DNA of 64,000 nucleotides, from contig OY978525.1 of the NCBI GenBank assembly GCA_963854835.1, positions 47,575,196 to 47,639,195 of the forward strand. The letters run 5' to 3'. The notes beneath the pieces are model-generated. The model saw only the letters and a program-made list of their open reading frames with translations, was not told the origin of the DNA and made no database searches. This DNA comes from Megamerina dolium (Eukaryota; Arthropoda; Insecta; Diptera; Megamerinidae). Both the position numbers and the translations under genes were made by a program. Shown here piece by piece: positions 11,365 through 22,231 of the stretch (position 1 is the stretch's first letter; each line of letters begins with the position of its first letter).

Positions 11365-13138
11365 CTAAGAATCGTTTGCTTGTGGGTGATATGGCTTTAT
11401 ATGTAATTTTTTAACACCTGGTATCTTGCATGTATCTGATAACAATTTTGATGTAAAATTTGTTCCATTATCTGTGAATAAAATTTTTGGTATGTTGTAG
11501 CGTGTAATAACCTCGTTGTAAAAAGCTTTTGCTAATGTGCTAGATTCGGCATCAGGAATAGATACACAAATGAAAAATTTTGAAAAATCATCTTGAAAAG
11601 TAAGAATGTACCTATTTCCCAATGTGGTTTCTGGGAGAATTCCCACCATGTCCATATAAACCTTTTCAAATGGTTTTGAAGGCGTGTCGGTCAATGTCAT
11701 TGGCATTTCGGTAAGCCTTGAACTTTTGTTGATTTGGCATTTTTTACAATTTTTTGCATAATCTTTAATTTTGTTACGCATACCTCTCCATCTATATTGT
11801 CTTCTAATTCTGAAATAAGTTCTCAGTGCACCCTGATGTCCTCCTAATGGTGAATCGTGGAAATTGCGTAGTACCGTCATTATGTCCTTTTCATTGGTGA
11901 GTAGCTCCGCATTTTCGTTCACTGTATTTTCTGCTTTCTTAACCAGGTCCTCCTCGTTGTCGGAAGTTCCTTCAGGTTCTTTTGTATTTTTGTTATCAAC
12001 CTTGTTTCTTCCCATAGAACAAGTTTTAACCATAGCTACTTCATGTTCTGGCTGTGGTACTCTGCCGACTGCATCTGCATTTAAATTTCTTTTACCTGGT
12101 TTATAAATTATCTCAAAATCAAATAAGGATAATTTGTGCCTTAAATGTGCTAAACGTGATGTCTGATCCTTTCGGTTTGAAATTCCTCGTAGTGGCTGGT
12201 GGTCGGTGTAGATCTTGAACGGTCTACTGAGCAGATAAGTTCGATAATTCTTCACAGCCCACACGATGGCCACGAATTCCTTTCGGATGGCGGAATACCT
12301 TTTTTCAGTATCACTAAGCGCCTTGCTGGCAAAGGCTATTGGTCTATCTTTTCCAATTTCACTTTGCGATATAATTGCACCTACAGCCTTGTTGCTGGCA
12401 TCTGTTGTTAACGCAAAAGGTTCGGAAAAAACTGGAAAGGCTAAAATTGGCAGAGTGCAAATTGCTTGTTTCAAATCTTCGAAAGCTTTCTGAGATTTTT
12501 CTGTCCATTCAAATTTCGCCTCTTTTCTGAGTAGTTTATTATTCCATAGTAGCCATATTCTCAACAAATTTTCGGTAATAATTCACTAAACCTAAAAATG
12601 CCTGAACATGTTTTTTATTTTTTGGCACAGGCATATTTTTAACACATTCCACTTTACCAGTGTTTGGTAACGCTCCTCCCTCAGTGTATTCTATTATATT
12701 CATAGTGACCAACACCTGTACTAAAAGCTGTTTTTTCACTGTCTGATTCTTTCAATATCACTTAATGATACCCACTGGCCAAATCAAATGTAGTGAAATA
12801 TATACAATGACCTAAGTGGTCTAATATTCAATCGATGCGGGGAATGGAAAAACTTGTTTAATGGCGGCGTCATTTAATTTCCTGAGATCTACTACTAGCC
12901 TCCATTTTCTTTCACCATCTTCTGGCGCTTTCTTTGGCACCAAAATTATGGGAGAATTCCAAGGCGATGAGGTGGGAATAATTATGTCGTCTTCCAACGT
13001 TTTGTTTACTTGCTTATTGATTTCTTTCTTATGTGCTTCTGGTAGCCTGTACTGTGTTTGGTTGATTGGCGCCTGGTCTGTTTTTATTGGTATTGTGTGT
13101 TTTATACCTGTAGTGTGAGATATTTTGTCGCCTTCCAA
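11365..13138 (-). pseudogene. Gypsy-2A pol: RT ends, RNase H, integrase
   Basis: 13138-12821 carries the RT start (SSPWNSPIILVPKK, WRLVVDLRKLND). 12739-12539 carries the RT thumb (VQAFLGLVNYYRKFVENM). Between them the palm with the YLDD box is deleted. The 400-residue frame 12567-11365 has RNase H (ALTTDASNKAVGAI near residue 52; YTDHQPL) and integrase: a zinc-binding region (HQGALRTYF ... CKKCQINK), the first Asp in MDMVGILP and the second in FTDNGTNFTSK. It stops at HPQANDS, before the expected catalytic Glu. A further piece at 11327-11106 is the integrase C-terminal region. It is not functional. Confidence 0.8.
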
Positions 13139-13375
13139 GAAAAATAAATAGTGGAATGACTTAAGTATGCCTTCATTTCCTCAATGTTTAAGTTTTCGTC
13201 TAGCTCAATTGTTTCTAATATTTTGGTAAGCCTTTTGTGTTTATCAGTTTATTAATGTTATTTATTTCACGAGCTATTTCAACTTCCACCATCTTGCTAT
13301 CTAACGTGGAGGGTGTGTCAACTATCTCTAAAGACGCATGACTGACACCTTCCATCTCAGCTGGCCTACTTTTTA

Positions 13376-14890
13376 TCAAAATTTTGGGGATCCCGGTTTA
13401 TTGGCCGAACCTGGACCTGCTATAGTTTTCGTGGGTTTTTCCCACTCTTTGCGTTTATAGAAGTCGGCGATCCTGTGTCCCGGCTTCTTACAGAAAAAAC
13501 ATTTGGTCTCAAAATATCCGAGATTAGGCCCTTCGCTTTCTTGACCTTCCTTACTAGGCTCATGTGTTTGATTGCCTTTTCCTTGTGACCTGTTGTTGCT
13601 AAAAGGTGTTGCTGTCAAATTGAACTCATGTCCGTATTTGTTACACTTTATGCAAAAGGGCATGTTTTTTCTCTTAAAACAGTCGTCTCTGGTGTGCCCC
13701 TTTTTGTCGCAGAAGGAGCAGGTAAGAACTTTCCTTTGGATTATGAGGACATACGTTATTATTTTAGTATTTATTCATTCCGAGTGGCATCTTGTCATTT
13801 CTGCTCTGGTGAAATGCTACTGTATTACTGGCCTCAGTCTGGTGAACGTCGTTTGAATATAATGCTCCAATATTCAACTGATTGAATCGTTATCCTCTTT
13901 CGAGCAGAATATCCGTGTTTACGGCCTCTAATTCTTCTAACGTCTTACCTAGAATATGAGTTTTTAGAAATGTGTCTTGAAGGCCTGATATAAAGGATGT
14001 CCTAGTATACCCCTCTGGCTTTCTTAACAACGCTTGGTCTCTGATCCCACCGTATCTATTCTTAATACACTGCATCGCCGTGGATTTTAAATCACCTAAT
14101 CTCCTTGCAAAAACACGTATATCTTCCTGAAGTAGTAGGCGAGCGAATTGTATTTGATGCGTGAGCGGTTTTAGGCGAACAGTTTTCAAATATGTGTTTC
14201 GCAGAAGTGTATACAATTCCCCTATATTAGCGAATTTCTTACTTAGCACTAAGTTATATGCATCACTATATAGTCGTTGCTTTATACAAGCTACGAAATC
14301 GGGTTTTATGGCTTTTCGAGCTAATTCGCACCCAAAATGAACTGGTGTACTTCGGTCCTCAAATCTTTAGACTCCGCTCCAGTGAGTACTGGGACTAGTC
14401 TACTGACGGTCTGTGCAATTGCGTCAATACGCGTTATTAGCTTTAATTCAGGTTGTACTTTTGGTTGCGTTGAAGAGGTGTCTCCTGTGCTATGCAGCGT
14501 TCTCTTTCGAGATTCCTCTCTTTTGCACTTAGTTGCTCAGAGTCAACCGAACTTCTGGCTTTTTCTCTACAAATTCTTATGAAATTCATTTTTCTTCTAG
14601 TAAATCTTCTAATTCCTTATTAAAGGTCTTAGTAATCTCTACTTCTAACTGTTCCCTATTGGATCCCTATTTTGCGATCTCGTATAACGTGGCGTTTACT
14701 TCCTTTATTGGATTTGGTATCTTTCCGTGCTGTCCTTTGATTTTATGAGCTGGAATTGCTCGTATGTGCTGTGTTGCTTAATAAAGCTCCACACGAAGTC
14801 GATTGACTCGATTATTGCAACGTCTAGCTCTATTGCTAATGATTCATAGGCTTAATGTCCCTTTGACTTTTGGTCAAATACACACTATAA
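13376..14890 (-). pseudogene. Gypsy-2A gag remnant
   Basis: On the minus strand, 14249-13890 encodes a helical capsid segment (LLQEDIRVFARRLGDLKSTA, and FISGLQDTFLKTHILGKTLE) and 13663-13376 encodes the nucleocapsid with two zinc knuckles: CIKCNKYGHEF (last Cys lost) and CFFCKKPGHRIADF (last Cys replaced). Gag would package the element RNA. The N-terminal part near 14880-14600 aligns with copy B at 25344-25722. Several stops and frameshifts separate the segments. Copy 3 has the same gene in the same state. Confidence 0.75.
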
Positions 14891-14934
14891 TTAGATCCAA
14901 CCCCAATTTATTTAATATTGCCATCGTTTTCATC

Positions 14935-15420
14935 GATTTGTGACACGATGCATTGACTTGATGAAACAACAATTTTTTCTTTGCAAATGTGGCCGTTTCT
15001 TTGCGATTTCAGCTTTCGATCGGTCCCAAAGTTCACAATAATAGTCGCTGTTGATGGTGGTTCCTTTTTAGATATATTCCATGAGTATTATTCAGATCGC
15101 ATCCTAAAATACAAAAGGCCAACCCCTTACTGGCCGACTGTTGCGTCTTTCCTCGCTTCCTTCAATTCGTCGATTTCTGTCTACTCAGCTGACTGTCTAT
15201 TGGATTATGGTATGTAATAGTGATACCATGTTTCATCCCTTGTCATATATCGACGATAGAATTCGATTTTATTGCTATTTAACAACGCCAAACACTCCGT
15301 TGAAGCATCGATACGTTGTTGTTTTTGGTCAACTGTGAGTTCACGCGGCACCCACTTTGCACAGAGCTTTCGTATACACAAATATTCGTGTAAAATGGTA
15401 AAAACACTCCCATCTGATAT
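14935..15420 (-). pseudogene. mariner transposase fragment (irritans-like)
   Basis: The minus strand encodes KLCAKWVPRELTVDQKQQRI (about 15373-15314), then ECLALLNSNKIEFYRRYMTR and DETWYHYY, the region before and around the first catalytic Asp of mariner transposases. It continues into SVFWD- and LEYI-like strings near 15100-15060 with stops. The wording is closest to the irritans subfamily (Himar type), from memory of the family. Only the middle of the gene is present; no TIRs were found. It lies between Gypsy-2A and BEL-1. Confidence 0.75.
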
Positions 15421-15462
15421 TTTTAAAATATCAGATTATCTGCAATACATATATTACAACAA

Positions 15463-16140
15463 TTGGCGGCAGATGAAGAAGCAACGTATTCACTAGCTAG
15501 CAAAGTTTTAATTACTGACATCTATGTGGAAGATGTCATATCATACGCAGACACCTCACAAGAAACAACTGTGCTACAACAACAATTTAATTGTCTCTTA
15601 TGTTCTGAGGTAAGAAAATGGGCTTTTAGTTCACCAGCATTGCTAGAAAATATTCCGAGGAAAACCGAGAACACATTGACATATCCGAACTGAATTACGA
15701 AAACAGCGTGAAGGCATTAAGACTTACGTTGAACACAGTCAATGACATGTTTTTCTACTAGATGAACTATCAATTTTCGAATAAATTAACAAAAAAAAGT
15801 TTGCTTTCAGATGCCTCCAAGTTTTTCGACCCACTAGGATGGCTAGCACCAGTAACTATTACTGCTAAAATCATATTTCAAAATTTGTGGCTGGCAGAAA
15901 TCGATTGGGAAGATCAACTACCGAGAGAAATAGAAAAGGACTGGTTTGAATATTCTGTCTTGAACAACTTGAACAGCATTCTTCGATGGTTTGGCTCTAT
16001 ACGACCACCTCTCTCTGCCGTCGAACCACATGGCTTCTGTGACGGATCTTAGTCGGCATATACAGCAGATATGTATATCAGAGTCGTAACTCCAAATGAA
16101 GAAACGATTGTTAGCTTGATAGAATGTAAAACAAAAGTAG
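15463..16140 (+). pseudogene. BEL-1 RT C-terminus and Pao-type region
   Basis: 15463-15693 encodes the end of the BEL RT. At the place of the catalytic YVDD box it reads YVEDVISYAD, so the second Asp is replaced by Glu. 15762-16052 encodes SDASKFFDPLGWLAPVTITA and IIFQNLWLAEIDWED, characteristic of the Pao/peptidase A17 family region between RT and RNase H. After a stop at 16050-16052 the similarity continues to about 16140 (IRVVTPNEETIVSLIECKTK) and is then lost. The RNase H part is missing, replaced by unrelated AT-rich sequence and the SINE. Confidence 0.75.
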
Positions 16141-16323
16141 CTCTACGTGGCCAAGGTCGATCGATGTTGCGCACACAGAACTGTAAATACGAAAGGATCA
16201 ACATACTGTGAATACTATTGCAATACATTCGCGTGAATTAAATTATCCACATATTACACTAAACTTATCATATATTATATCATATATTCCAAGGTTCTAA
16301 AATAAATTTCAGCAACAAGCAAA

Positions 16324-16608
16324 TGTGTTAAATTTTTTGACAGTATTAGAAGGGACCTACTTATTTTAGCCGGTTCCGAATGGCAGAACCCTTGTTACAT
16401 CACTTTTTCTGAGCTTTGTCACAGAGTTCTTTTAGAAGCTTTCCTTGGCAAGTTGTTACTGTAGGAAAAATTGCCAATTGCTTGCCGACAGGTGGGTACC
16501 GTTCGAAAGAAAAATCTTTTCGATATTAAATGTTATGCATCAGCCGGGGATTGAACCACGACCAACAGGTCAGAAGGCCAATACACTAACCACTGAGCTA
16601 CGGAAAAA
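16324..16608 (-). mobile_element. tRNA-derived SINE, copy 1
   Basis: On the minus strand it begins with a tRNA-like head: A box TAGCTCAGTGG (16590-16600) and B box GGTTCAATCCC (16547-16557), the internal RNA polymerase III promoter. A tRNA-unrelated body follows (GGTACCCACCTGTCGGCAAG, AACTCTGTGACAAAGCTCAG, GGAACCGGCTAAAATAAGTA in closely similar form). Three more copies are in this window. The 3' end of this copy stops around TTAACACA (16324), short of the terminal TTTAT-rich tail of the longest copies. It sits inside BEL-1. Confidence 0.85.
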
Positions 16609-16630
16609 GAACAAGTATCTTCAAAAGCAC

Positions 16631-16702
16631 AGCAAAGTAATACAACTAAGTCCTTTTCTCGATGACAGCAAAGTAATACAACTAAGTCCTTTTCTCGATG
16701 AC
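16631..16702 (+). repeat. 36-bp in-frame tandem duplication in BEL-1 integrase
   Basis: The unit AGCAAAGTAATACAACTAAG... (36 bp) occurs twice back to back (16631-16666 and 16667-16702), giving a duplicated LSPFLDD peptide in the N-terminal part of the integrase region. The length is a multiple of three, so the frame is kept. Confidence 0.95.
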
Positions 16703-17480
16703 GATGTTCTACGAGTAGGAGTAAGAATCGTCAATTCAGATTTGTCACATCGATTCACACATCGAATTTTGCTGTCTAAAAAAAAGACTTTGTCCAGTTT
16801 AATTTTTGCAGATGCACACAAGCGCACATTACATGGTTATGTTATGTTATGCTATTTTATGCTATGCTATGTTATGTTATATTGGGTACTATTAGCCCGT
16901 AATCTTGCAAAATCTATAATTCGTAATTGTGGTGTATGCTTTAAGTACAAAGCTCGTGTGTATCAACAGTTGATGGATAATCTGCCATCAGTACATCTCC
17001 AACCCACAAGAGCATTCAAACATAGTGGTCTTGACTATGCTGGTCCAGTATGCATAAAACAATGGACTTTACGTGCCTCAAAAACATCAAAGAGCTATAT
17101 CTGCCTTTTCATCTGCATGTGCACAAAAGCTCTACATTTAGAAGTGGTAACAGACCTAACCACTAATGCATTTATAGATGCTTTTCAACGTTTCGCGGCC
17201 AGAAGAGGAAGCTGTACTGATTTTTACTCTGACTGTGGGACCAAGCTTATAGGAGCCAACAAAGAGATACAAGCTATGTACCATCGCAGTAAAATGTCGT
17301 TACTTGAGCACTTAGTAGAACAGCTTTCCAATCAAGGCACACCGTAGCATTTTATACCACCAGCTTCTTCGAATTTCGGTGGATTGTGACAAGCGGGTGT
17401 TAAATCCATAAACACCACCTTCGTCTATAATACGTTATCGCATATTCACTTATGAAGAGCTGACTACACTTCTTGCTCAA
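16640..17480 (+). pseudogene. BEL-1 integrase remnant
   Basis: One open frame (16445-17347) reads through the SINE border into BEL integrase. Visible are LSPFLDDDVLRVGVR (N-terminal), a zinc-binding region (HKRTLHG ... CGVCFKYKAR), a core with the first Asp in SGLDYAGPV, the stretch KALHLEVVTDLTTNAFI and the second Asp in FYSDCGTKLIGANKE. After the stop near 17347 the similarity continues (FGGL-type region with the catalytic Glu position altered, about 17370-17395). A pentanucleotide repeat is inserted inside the zinc region. The rest lies beyond the LINE at 19526-19680. Confidence 0.8.
16836..16881 (+). repeat. Pentanucleotide repeat within BEL-1 integrase
   Basis: A run of TATGT/TATGC units. 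The reading frame stays open through it and encodes a YVMLCYFML-type stretch, where BEL integrases normally have a short helix between the zinc-binding His and Cys pairs. Confidence 0.9.
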
Positions 17481-17488
17481 GTTGAAAG

Positions 17489-19517
17489 TCTGGAAGAATA
17501 CATCTCTAAGCTAGTAATATCTGCGATATACTGTCCCCCAAGATACAGTATTACCGAACAGCAATATAAAGAATTTTTCTCAACTCTTGGTAACAAATTT
17601 TGGGTTGCTGGCGATTTCAACGCCAAACACACTCACTGGGGCTCCCGCTTAATAACTCCAAAAGGCTACGATGTTATTTCAAATGGTCAACCGACATATT
17701 GGCCGACGGACAAGAGGAAAATACCCGATCTCATAGACTTTGGAGTCGCCAAAGGTTTGCAGATGGAAAATATCTCCACAGAGTGTAATTATGATCTATC
17801 ATCTGAACACTCACCCACGGTAATATCTATAAAATCACCAAGCCCCGAAGGTAATTGCGTTAGAAAGAAAATAGACTGGTTAAAATTCAAGAAATATATA
17901 AATTCCCATCTTCCTCTGAGTACTGTATTAAGAAATGGACACGATGTAGACTCAGCACTCGAAAAATTCAACCAGCTGCTCTCATTAGCTCTCAGCTCAG
18001 CCACCTGCACAAAGGTATGCAAGCAATCACACTATAGCCCATACACACCAGCCGATATTGAATTGCTAGTAAGACAGAAAAGAAGACTCCGAAGACAATG
18101 GCAAGAATTCAGATCACCGAATCTGAAAACACAGCTACAGCACTGCACTCGAAAGTTAAAGCAAGCCTTAAAAAATAAAAACAACAAAGAGTTAGAAGAG
18201 CACATAGCGAAATTAACACCTGGTGAAGCGTCAGACTACTCTTTGTGGAAATCAGCAAAAAACTCAAATCGGCCAATTCTAACTGATTCCCCCATCCGTT
18301 TGAGTGACTGATTCCTCAACATCAGTTTGGATTTAGAAAACAGCACGGCACAATAGAACAAGTCCACCGCATTGTAACTCTGATAAGGAACACTTTTGAA
18401 GAAAAAAAGTATTGCTCAGCTGTCTTTCTTGATATCACTCAAGCTTTCGATAAAGTATGGCACGATGGCCTTATTTACAAACTCAAACTATTACTGCCTG
18501 CAAATGTCTCCTCATTGCTTAGTAGCTACCTCACGAAAAGACAATTTCTCGTACATCACAAGGATTACACAACAAATCCATTGGATATTCACGCTGGCGT
18601 TCCTCAAGGAAGCGTTTTGGGCCCCTCACTGTATCTCTTATACACTATAGATATGCCCAGCAATAACCATACATTTATATCGACCTTTGCAGATGATACG
18701 GCAATATTGTGCTCTCGCTCTAACCCCATAGAAGCTACTAAACTCCTGCAGACTCATATCGATTCTCTCGAAATCTGGCTAGCAAAATGGCGTATAAAAG
18801 TCAATGAATCAAAGAGCGTACATGTAACCTTCACGCTAAGGCCAGATACATGTCCCCCACTTAAAATTAATGGCCAATCAGTTGCACAATGTTCCTCAAC
18901 AAAGTACTTGGGTATTCACCTCGACAGAAGGCTGACCTGGAAAAATCACATAGAGGCAAAGAAAACTCAGATCAAGCTTAAAATTAATCAGTTATGGTGG
19001 CTGATAAACAAAAGATCAAAGTTGAATCTCGAATACAAAGTGCTATTATATAAAGCAATCCTGAAGCCAATCTGGACTTATGGTATTCAATTTTTGGGGC
19101 ACCGCATCTCCTTCAAATATCGAAAAATTGCAGCGAATACAATCCAAGTGTCTGCGAATTATTGTAAACGCGCCTTGGTATATGAGGAACGTTAACATCC
19201 ATCGAGATTTAAATGTACCCACAATTTCTGAGGAAGTTGCAACGTCCTGCAGAAGCTACATTCAAAAATTACACTGTCATCCGAATCCTCTTGCTAGGCA
19301 ATTGTTGCTGAGCACGGGGCATCGTCGATTAAAAAGAAAAGACACACTGAATATGCTGTGAAATTGCTATACCTCGTGACTCAACAAATTGTGATGGAAC
19401 GTTGGGAATATCACATAATTTTATTTAGTTTGTAAGATTTGATTACATATTGTTAGTTTCTAAGTAATTTTAGAAAGATCCAATAAAAAAGCTTGTTAAA
19501 AAAAAAAAAAAAAAAAA
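17489..19517 (+). mobile_element. Jockey-like LINE, copy 1 (5'-truncated, internally deleted)
   Basis: The insert ends in a poly(A) tract (19499-19517), has an AATAAA signal just before it, and is flanked by GTTGAAAG at 17481-17488 and 19518-19525, a normal LINE TSD. It is very similar to copy 2 at 22232-24713. Relative to copy 2 it lacks about 30 bp near 17666 and about 463 bp near 18310. It lies inside the BEL-1 integrase end. Confidence 0.9.
17600..19361 (+). pseudogene. LINE copy 1 ORF2 remnant (endonuclease-RT)
   Basis: Segments of the same protein as in LINE copy 2 appear in several frames: the endonuclease end (SSEHSPTVIS, where copy 2 has SDHSP, so a catalytic Asp is replaced), the linker to 18311, then after the 463-bp deletion the RT palm (AFDKVWHDGL, GVPQGSVLGPSLYLLY, STFADDTAIL) in 18396-19195, and the C-terminal region to 19361. 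A one-base frameshift occurs near 19096 relative to copy 2. It cannot make an active enzyme. Confidence 0.85.
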
Positions 19518-19525
19518 GTTGAAAG

Positions 19526-19680
19526 CTTCTAATACATCGGCCTTCGCAGCACTTACCCCTGCACATTTCTTAATAGGTGAGCCTACAGTGTGCACTCCGG
19601 ATGAGAGTTTACTTGACGCTTCTACAAGTCTCCTCAGTCACTGGAAATCAATAGAGAAAGTATAACAGCACTTTTGGAAA
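19526..19680 (+). pseudogene. BEL-1 integrase C-terminal end after the LINE
   Basis: Directly after the right TSD the BEL frame resumes with a TPAHFLIGEP-like segment (19548-19582), the conserved region downstream of the integrase core in Pao elements, followed by a LLSHWKSIEK-like string near 19632-19660. Stops follow. It continues the reading interrupted at 17480. Confidence 0.65.
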
Positions 19681-19896
19681 AGATAGATAAATAAGTATAT
19701 CTGCAGACTTCAAGCCAGACCTAAGTGGAGCAGTATAAACAGTAATCTTCAAGTTGACCATTTAGTTTTATTGCTATTGTAAGAGTTAAAGTAGTACACT
19801 CTGGATACGATAATTCAGTACGTGTGGTTACGGTGAATTGCAAAAGGAAAGATCTAAAACGAAAAGTTTGTTTGTTCCCAGTCCCGCACGACACAT

Positions 19897-20100
19897 AGTG
19901 GTGGAGAATGTTGGCATCACTTGCTCCTTATAAATATTTCAATTATGTATACATAATAAATATATAAATAGTTATGCACAAATAACTGTCGTTGGCTATA
20001 CGTACAGAATAAGGTTAATCAACGGTTAATATGGTTAATAAATAAATCTACAAAAAAAACTCCTAAACTCGTTTTTTCGGATCCGCCAATTACCATTTTC
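19897..20100 (+). repeat. BEL-1 polypurine tract and 3' LTR start
   Basis: AGTGGTGGAGAA (19897-19908) is followed by TGTTGGCATCACTTGCTCC at 19909, a plausible LTR start with a TGTT terminus. AATAAA-type signals occur near 19964 and 20040. The right end cannot be fixed because there is no partner LTR. By about 20120 the sequence matches another repeat. Confidence 0.5.
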
Positions 20101-20728
20101 ACCGGGTGTGCCCCAAAATCAATTGTCACTGATAAATATAGTAGCTGCAATATTTTATTTCGGTTGTAGTTGCATAGTTACTAATGTTAAAGTTACAGAT
20201 ATTGCTGCCAAGTTGTAGGTCCACATTCGGATGTAATAATGACGAAGGTCACTTCCTAGCTAACCCGTGTGCATCTGGCTTGTCCAGGAGCTTCAGCAGC
20301 GATGGTTTGATTGGCTAGCTAGGGCTTAATATGTCACAAAATTCTACCATATTATAACAGAAGCAATAAAAATATAATGAACACGGTAAGAATCAAACAA
20401 ACAATCTTGGATTGACCATCCAGCAAACATTGAAACTCAAACGAAGTACCCTGACGACAACAATCTGAAAACCTTATACCAGTATGTGCGCCCTATAAGG
20501 TGGTTAAAAGATGCGCTTTGTACCCGTCCTCCATTACTCACCAATGCATTTCGTGGGAGTCCCGATGACACAACCAACCAAAATTCGGACCACATTATAT
20601 ATTTAGATTATATTTGCTAAATATAATAAAGTATGACTTTATTCACATATGTAGAAAATATATAAATTCATTTCCATTAACACATTTTTATATCTCTGTA
20701 ATTATCGGACGTATGTATCGTAATCTAA
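20101..20728. other. Unassigned, includes a fragment shared with the palindrome arms
   Basis: 20121-20190 is similar to 51541-51603 (the left palindrome arm; inverse at 54224-54286), including TGTCACTGATAAATA and GTTGCATAG. From about 20417 to 20620 one plus-strand frame is coherent (for example NLKTLYQYVRPIRWLKDAL), but I do not recognise it and it may be a decayed retroelement ORF. Nothing else is identified. Confidence 0.35.
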
Positions 20729-21075
20729 GTGGGTGCCGTAGCTCAGTGGTTAGTGTGTTGGTCTTCTGATCTGTAGGTCGTGGTTCAATCCCCTATCGAA
20801 AAGATTTTTCTTTCGAATGGTACCCATCTGTCAGCAAGCAATTGGCAATTCTTCCGACAGTAACAACTTGCCATGAAAAATCTTCTAAAAGAACTCTGTG
20901 ACAAAGCTCAGAAAAGTGATGTCACAAGGGTTCTGCCGTTCGGAACCGGCTAAAATAAGTAGGTCCCTTCTAACACTGTCCAAAAATTTAACACGCACAA
21001 CAGTAATGAAAGAGAAGCTCGGTCAATGAGCCCTTCGGGGCTTTAGGTGCCACATATTTATTTATTTTATTTTAT
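20729..21075 (+). mobile_element. tRNA-derived SINE, copy 2 (about full length)
   Basis: This starts GTGGGTGCCGTAGCTCAGTG. The A box TAGCTCAGTGG is at 20739-20749 and the B box GGTTCAATCCC at 20782-20792. The tRNA-unrelated body follows and ends with the palindrome-like AATGAGCCCTTCGGGGCTTT and a TTTAT/TTTTA-rich tail. At about 347 bp it is, with copy 4, the most complete example. It abuts a gypsy fragment on its right. Confidence 0.88.
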
Positions 21076-21077
21076 CC

Positions 21078-21920
21078 TGAAATAGTGCATCAATATGTCA
21101 TTTTCATCGGTGAGTAGCTCCGCATTTTGGTTTTCTGTATTTTCTGCTTCCTTATCCAGGTCGGAATTTTCTGCAGCTTCTTTAGTATTTTCGTCTTCAA
21201 TATTTTTTGTTATGATAGAACGAGTCTTAATAAAAGCTAAATCAGATTCTGGATGTGGTGCTCTGCTCAGCGCATTTAAATTATTTTTGTCTGTTTTATA
21301 GATCATATCAAAATAAAATTCTGATAGTTTATGTTTGAAACGTGCCAAACGTTATGTCTGGTTCTTTACGTTGCGATCCGTCGTAATGGTTTCTGGTCAG
21401 TGTAGATTTTGAAAGATCTCGCGTACATATTTAAAAAATCTGGGTAAGCTAAAATTGGCGGAGAGCAAATTACACACTTTAGATCTCGCTGGCTATACTC
21501 GCCATATTCTCAACAAATTTTCGGTAATAAATTACTAAGCCTAGAAATGCCTGAATATCTTGCTTATTTCTTGGAATATAAACATTTTTAAAAGGTAGAA
21601 ACCTTACTAGGATCTGGTAGTGATCCTTCCTCAGTGCATTTATAAGCTAGGTAAATTATCTCATTTCGTAGAAATTGTCACTTTTTAACTTTCAGTTATG
21701 TTCACGTAAAAGTTGAAATACTCTTCGTAAACGTGATTCATGTTGTGTCTAGTTACAAAACAATCTATAACTTGAAGTTCATTTAGTACATAGTTCATTA
21801 GTCTTTGGGTGGTCCTGTTAGTACATAGTTTATTAGCCTTTGGGTGGTGGCAGGGGCACCACTTGCTATCTTCTCCTGCTTTCTTTTGGAACTAAAATTA
21901 TCAAGGAATTCCAAGGAGAG
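21078..21920 (-). pseudogene. Gypsy-2-related pol fragment (fragment D)
   Basis: The minus strand encodes, from high to low coordinates, SPWN-LIILVPKES (RT start, near 21910-21870), the RT thumb with KFVENM (near 21500), an RNase H piece, and 21348-21067 with KHKLSEFYFDMIYKTDKNN and the acidic linker before integrase. It is colinear with Gypsy-2A but clearly diverged, with several deletions. On the right it is cut off exactly where the LTR of copy B begins (21921). Confidence 0.7.
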
Positions 21921-22231
21921 TGTTGCGAGTCAAAATATGAAATACAATATTTCCCGAAATTGGGAACTACATATTTGTCCATACACATACCAACATTGCT
22001 CGAAGTTGTAATATACACAATCCATACTAATATTACTTATAATTGTGGAATGTCAGAACATTGAGGCAACTGAGTTGCAGTTGGGTGTGAAAATGCTGAC
22101 AAAGCACTTTCCCACACAATTCGTAGTTCTGCACTTACGTAAGCATACCTGTGTAAGCATACATGATAACTAAAATCACGCGGACTACTCATGTGTGTGA
22201 ATATCAAAAAGTTGCTTTCTCACGTAGTATA

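Larger units (their letters stand above)
10679..14898 (-). mobile_element. Gypsy-2 copy A (Ty3/gypsy, truncated)
   Basis: Minus-strand gypsy-type element: Gag with zinc knuckles, then RT, RNase H and integrase. The same family occurs at 39.2-48.2 kb (copy 3), and its 5' part matches the fragment at 25.2-25.7 kb (copy B). Copy A begins in the leader just upstream of gag at about 14898, so it lacks the 5' LTR and PBS. Its 3' end (GAGAATTACA on the element strand) is the same as that of copy 3, which argues for a real element end. The RT catalytic core and a recognisable protease are missing in both copies. Confidence 0.8.
15460..20100 (+). mobile_element. BEL-1: BEL/Pao retrotransposon, 5'-truncated and twice interrupted
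   Basis: Plus-strand pieces in order are the RT end (15463-15693), the Pao peptidase A17 region (15762-16140), the integrase (16650-17480 and 19526-19680), a polypurine tract (AGTGGTGGAGAA, 19897-19908) and an LTR starting TGTTGGCATCAC at 19909. A SINE lies at 16324-16608 and a LINE at 17489-19517. Joining across the LINE TSD brings the integrase end back together, so the LINE entered BEL-1. Gag, protease and most of RT are missing. It is a dead copy. Confidence 0.8.

Noticed and set aside
16445..16630. N-terminal part of the 300-aa frame at 16445-17347
   Set aside because: The first ~60 residues are antisense translation of the SINE; only the part after about 16640 is integrase.
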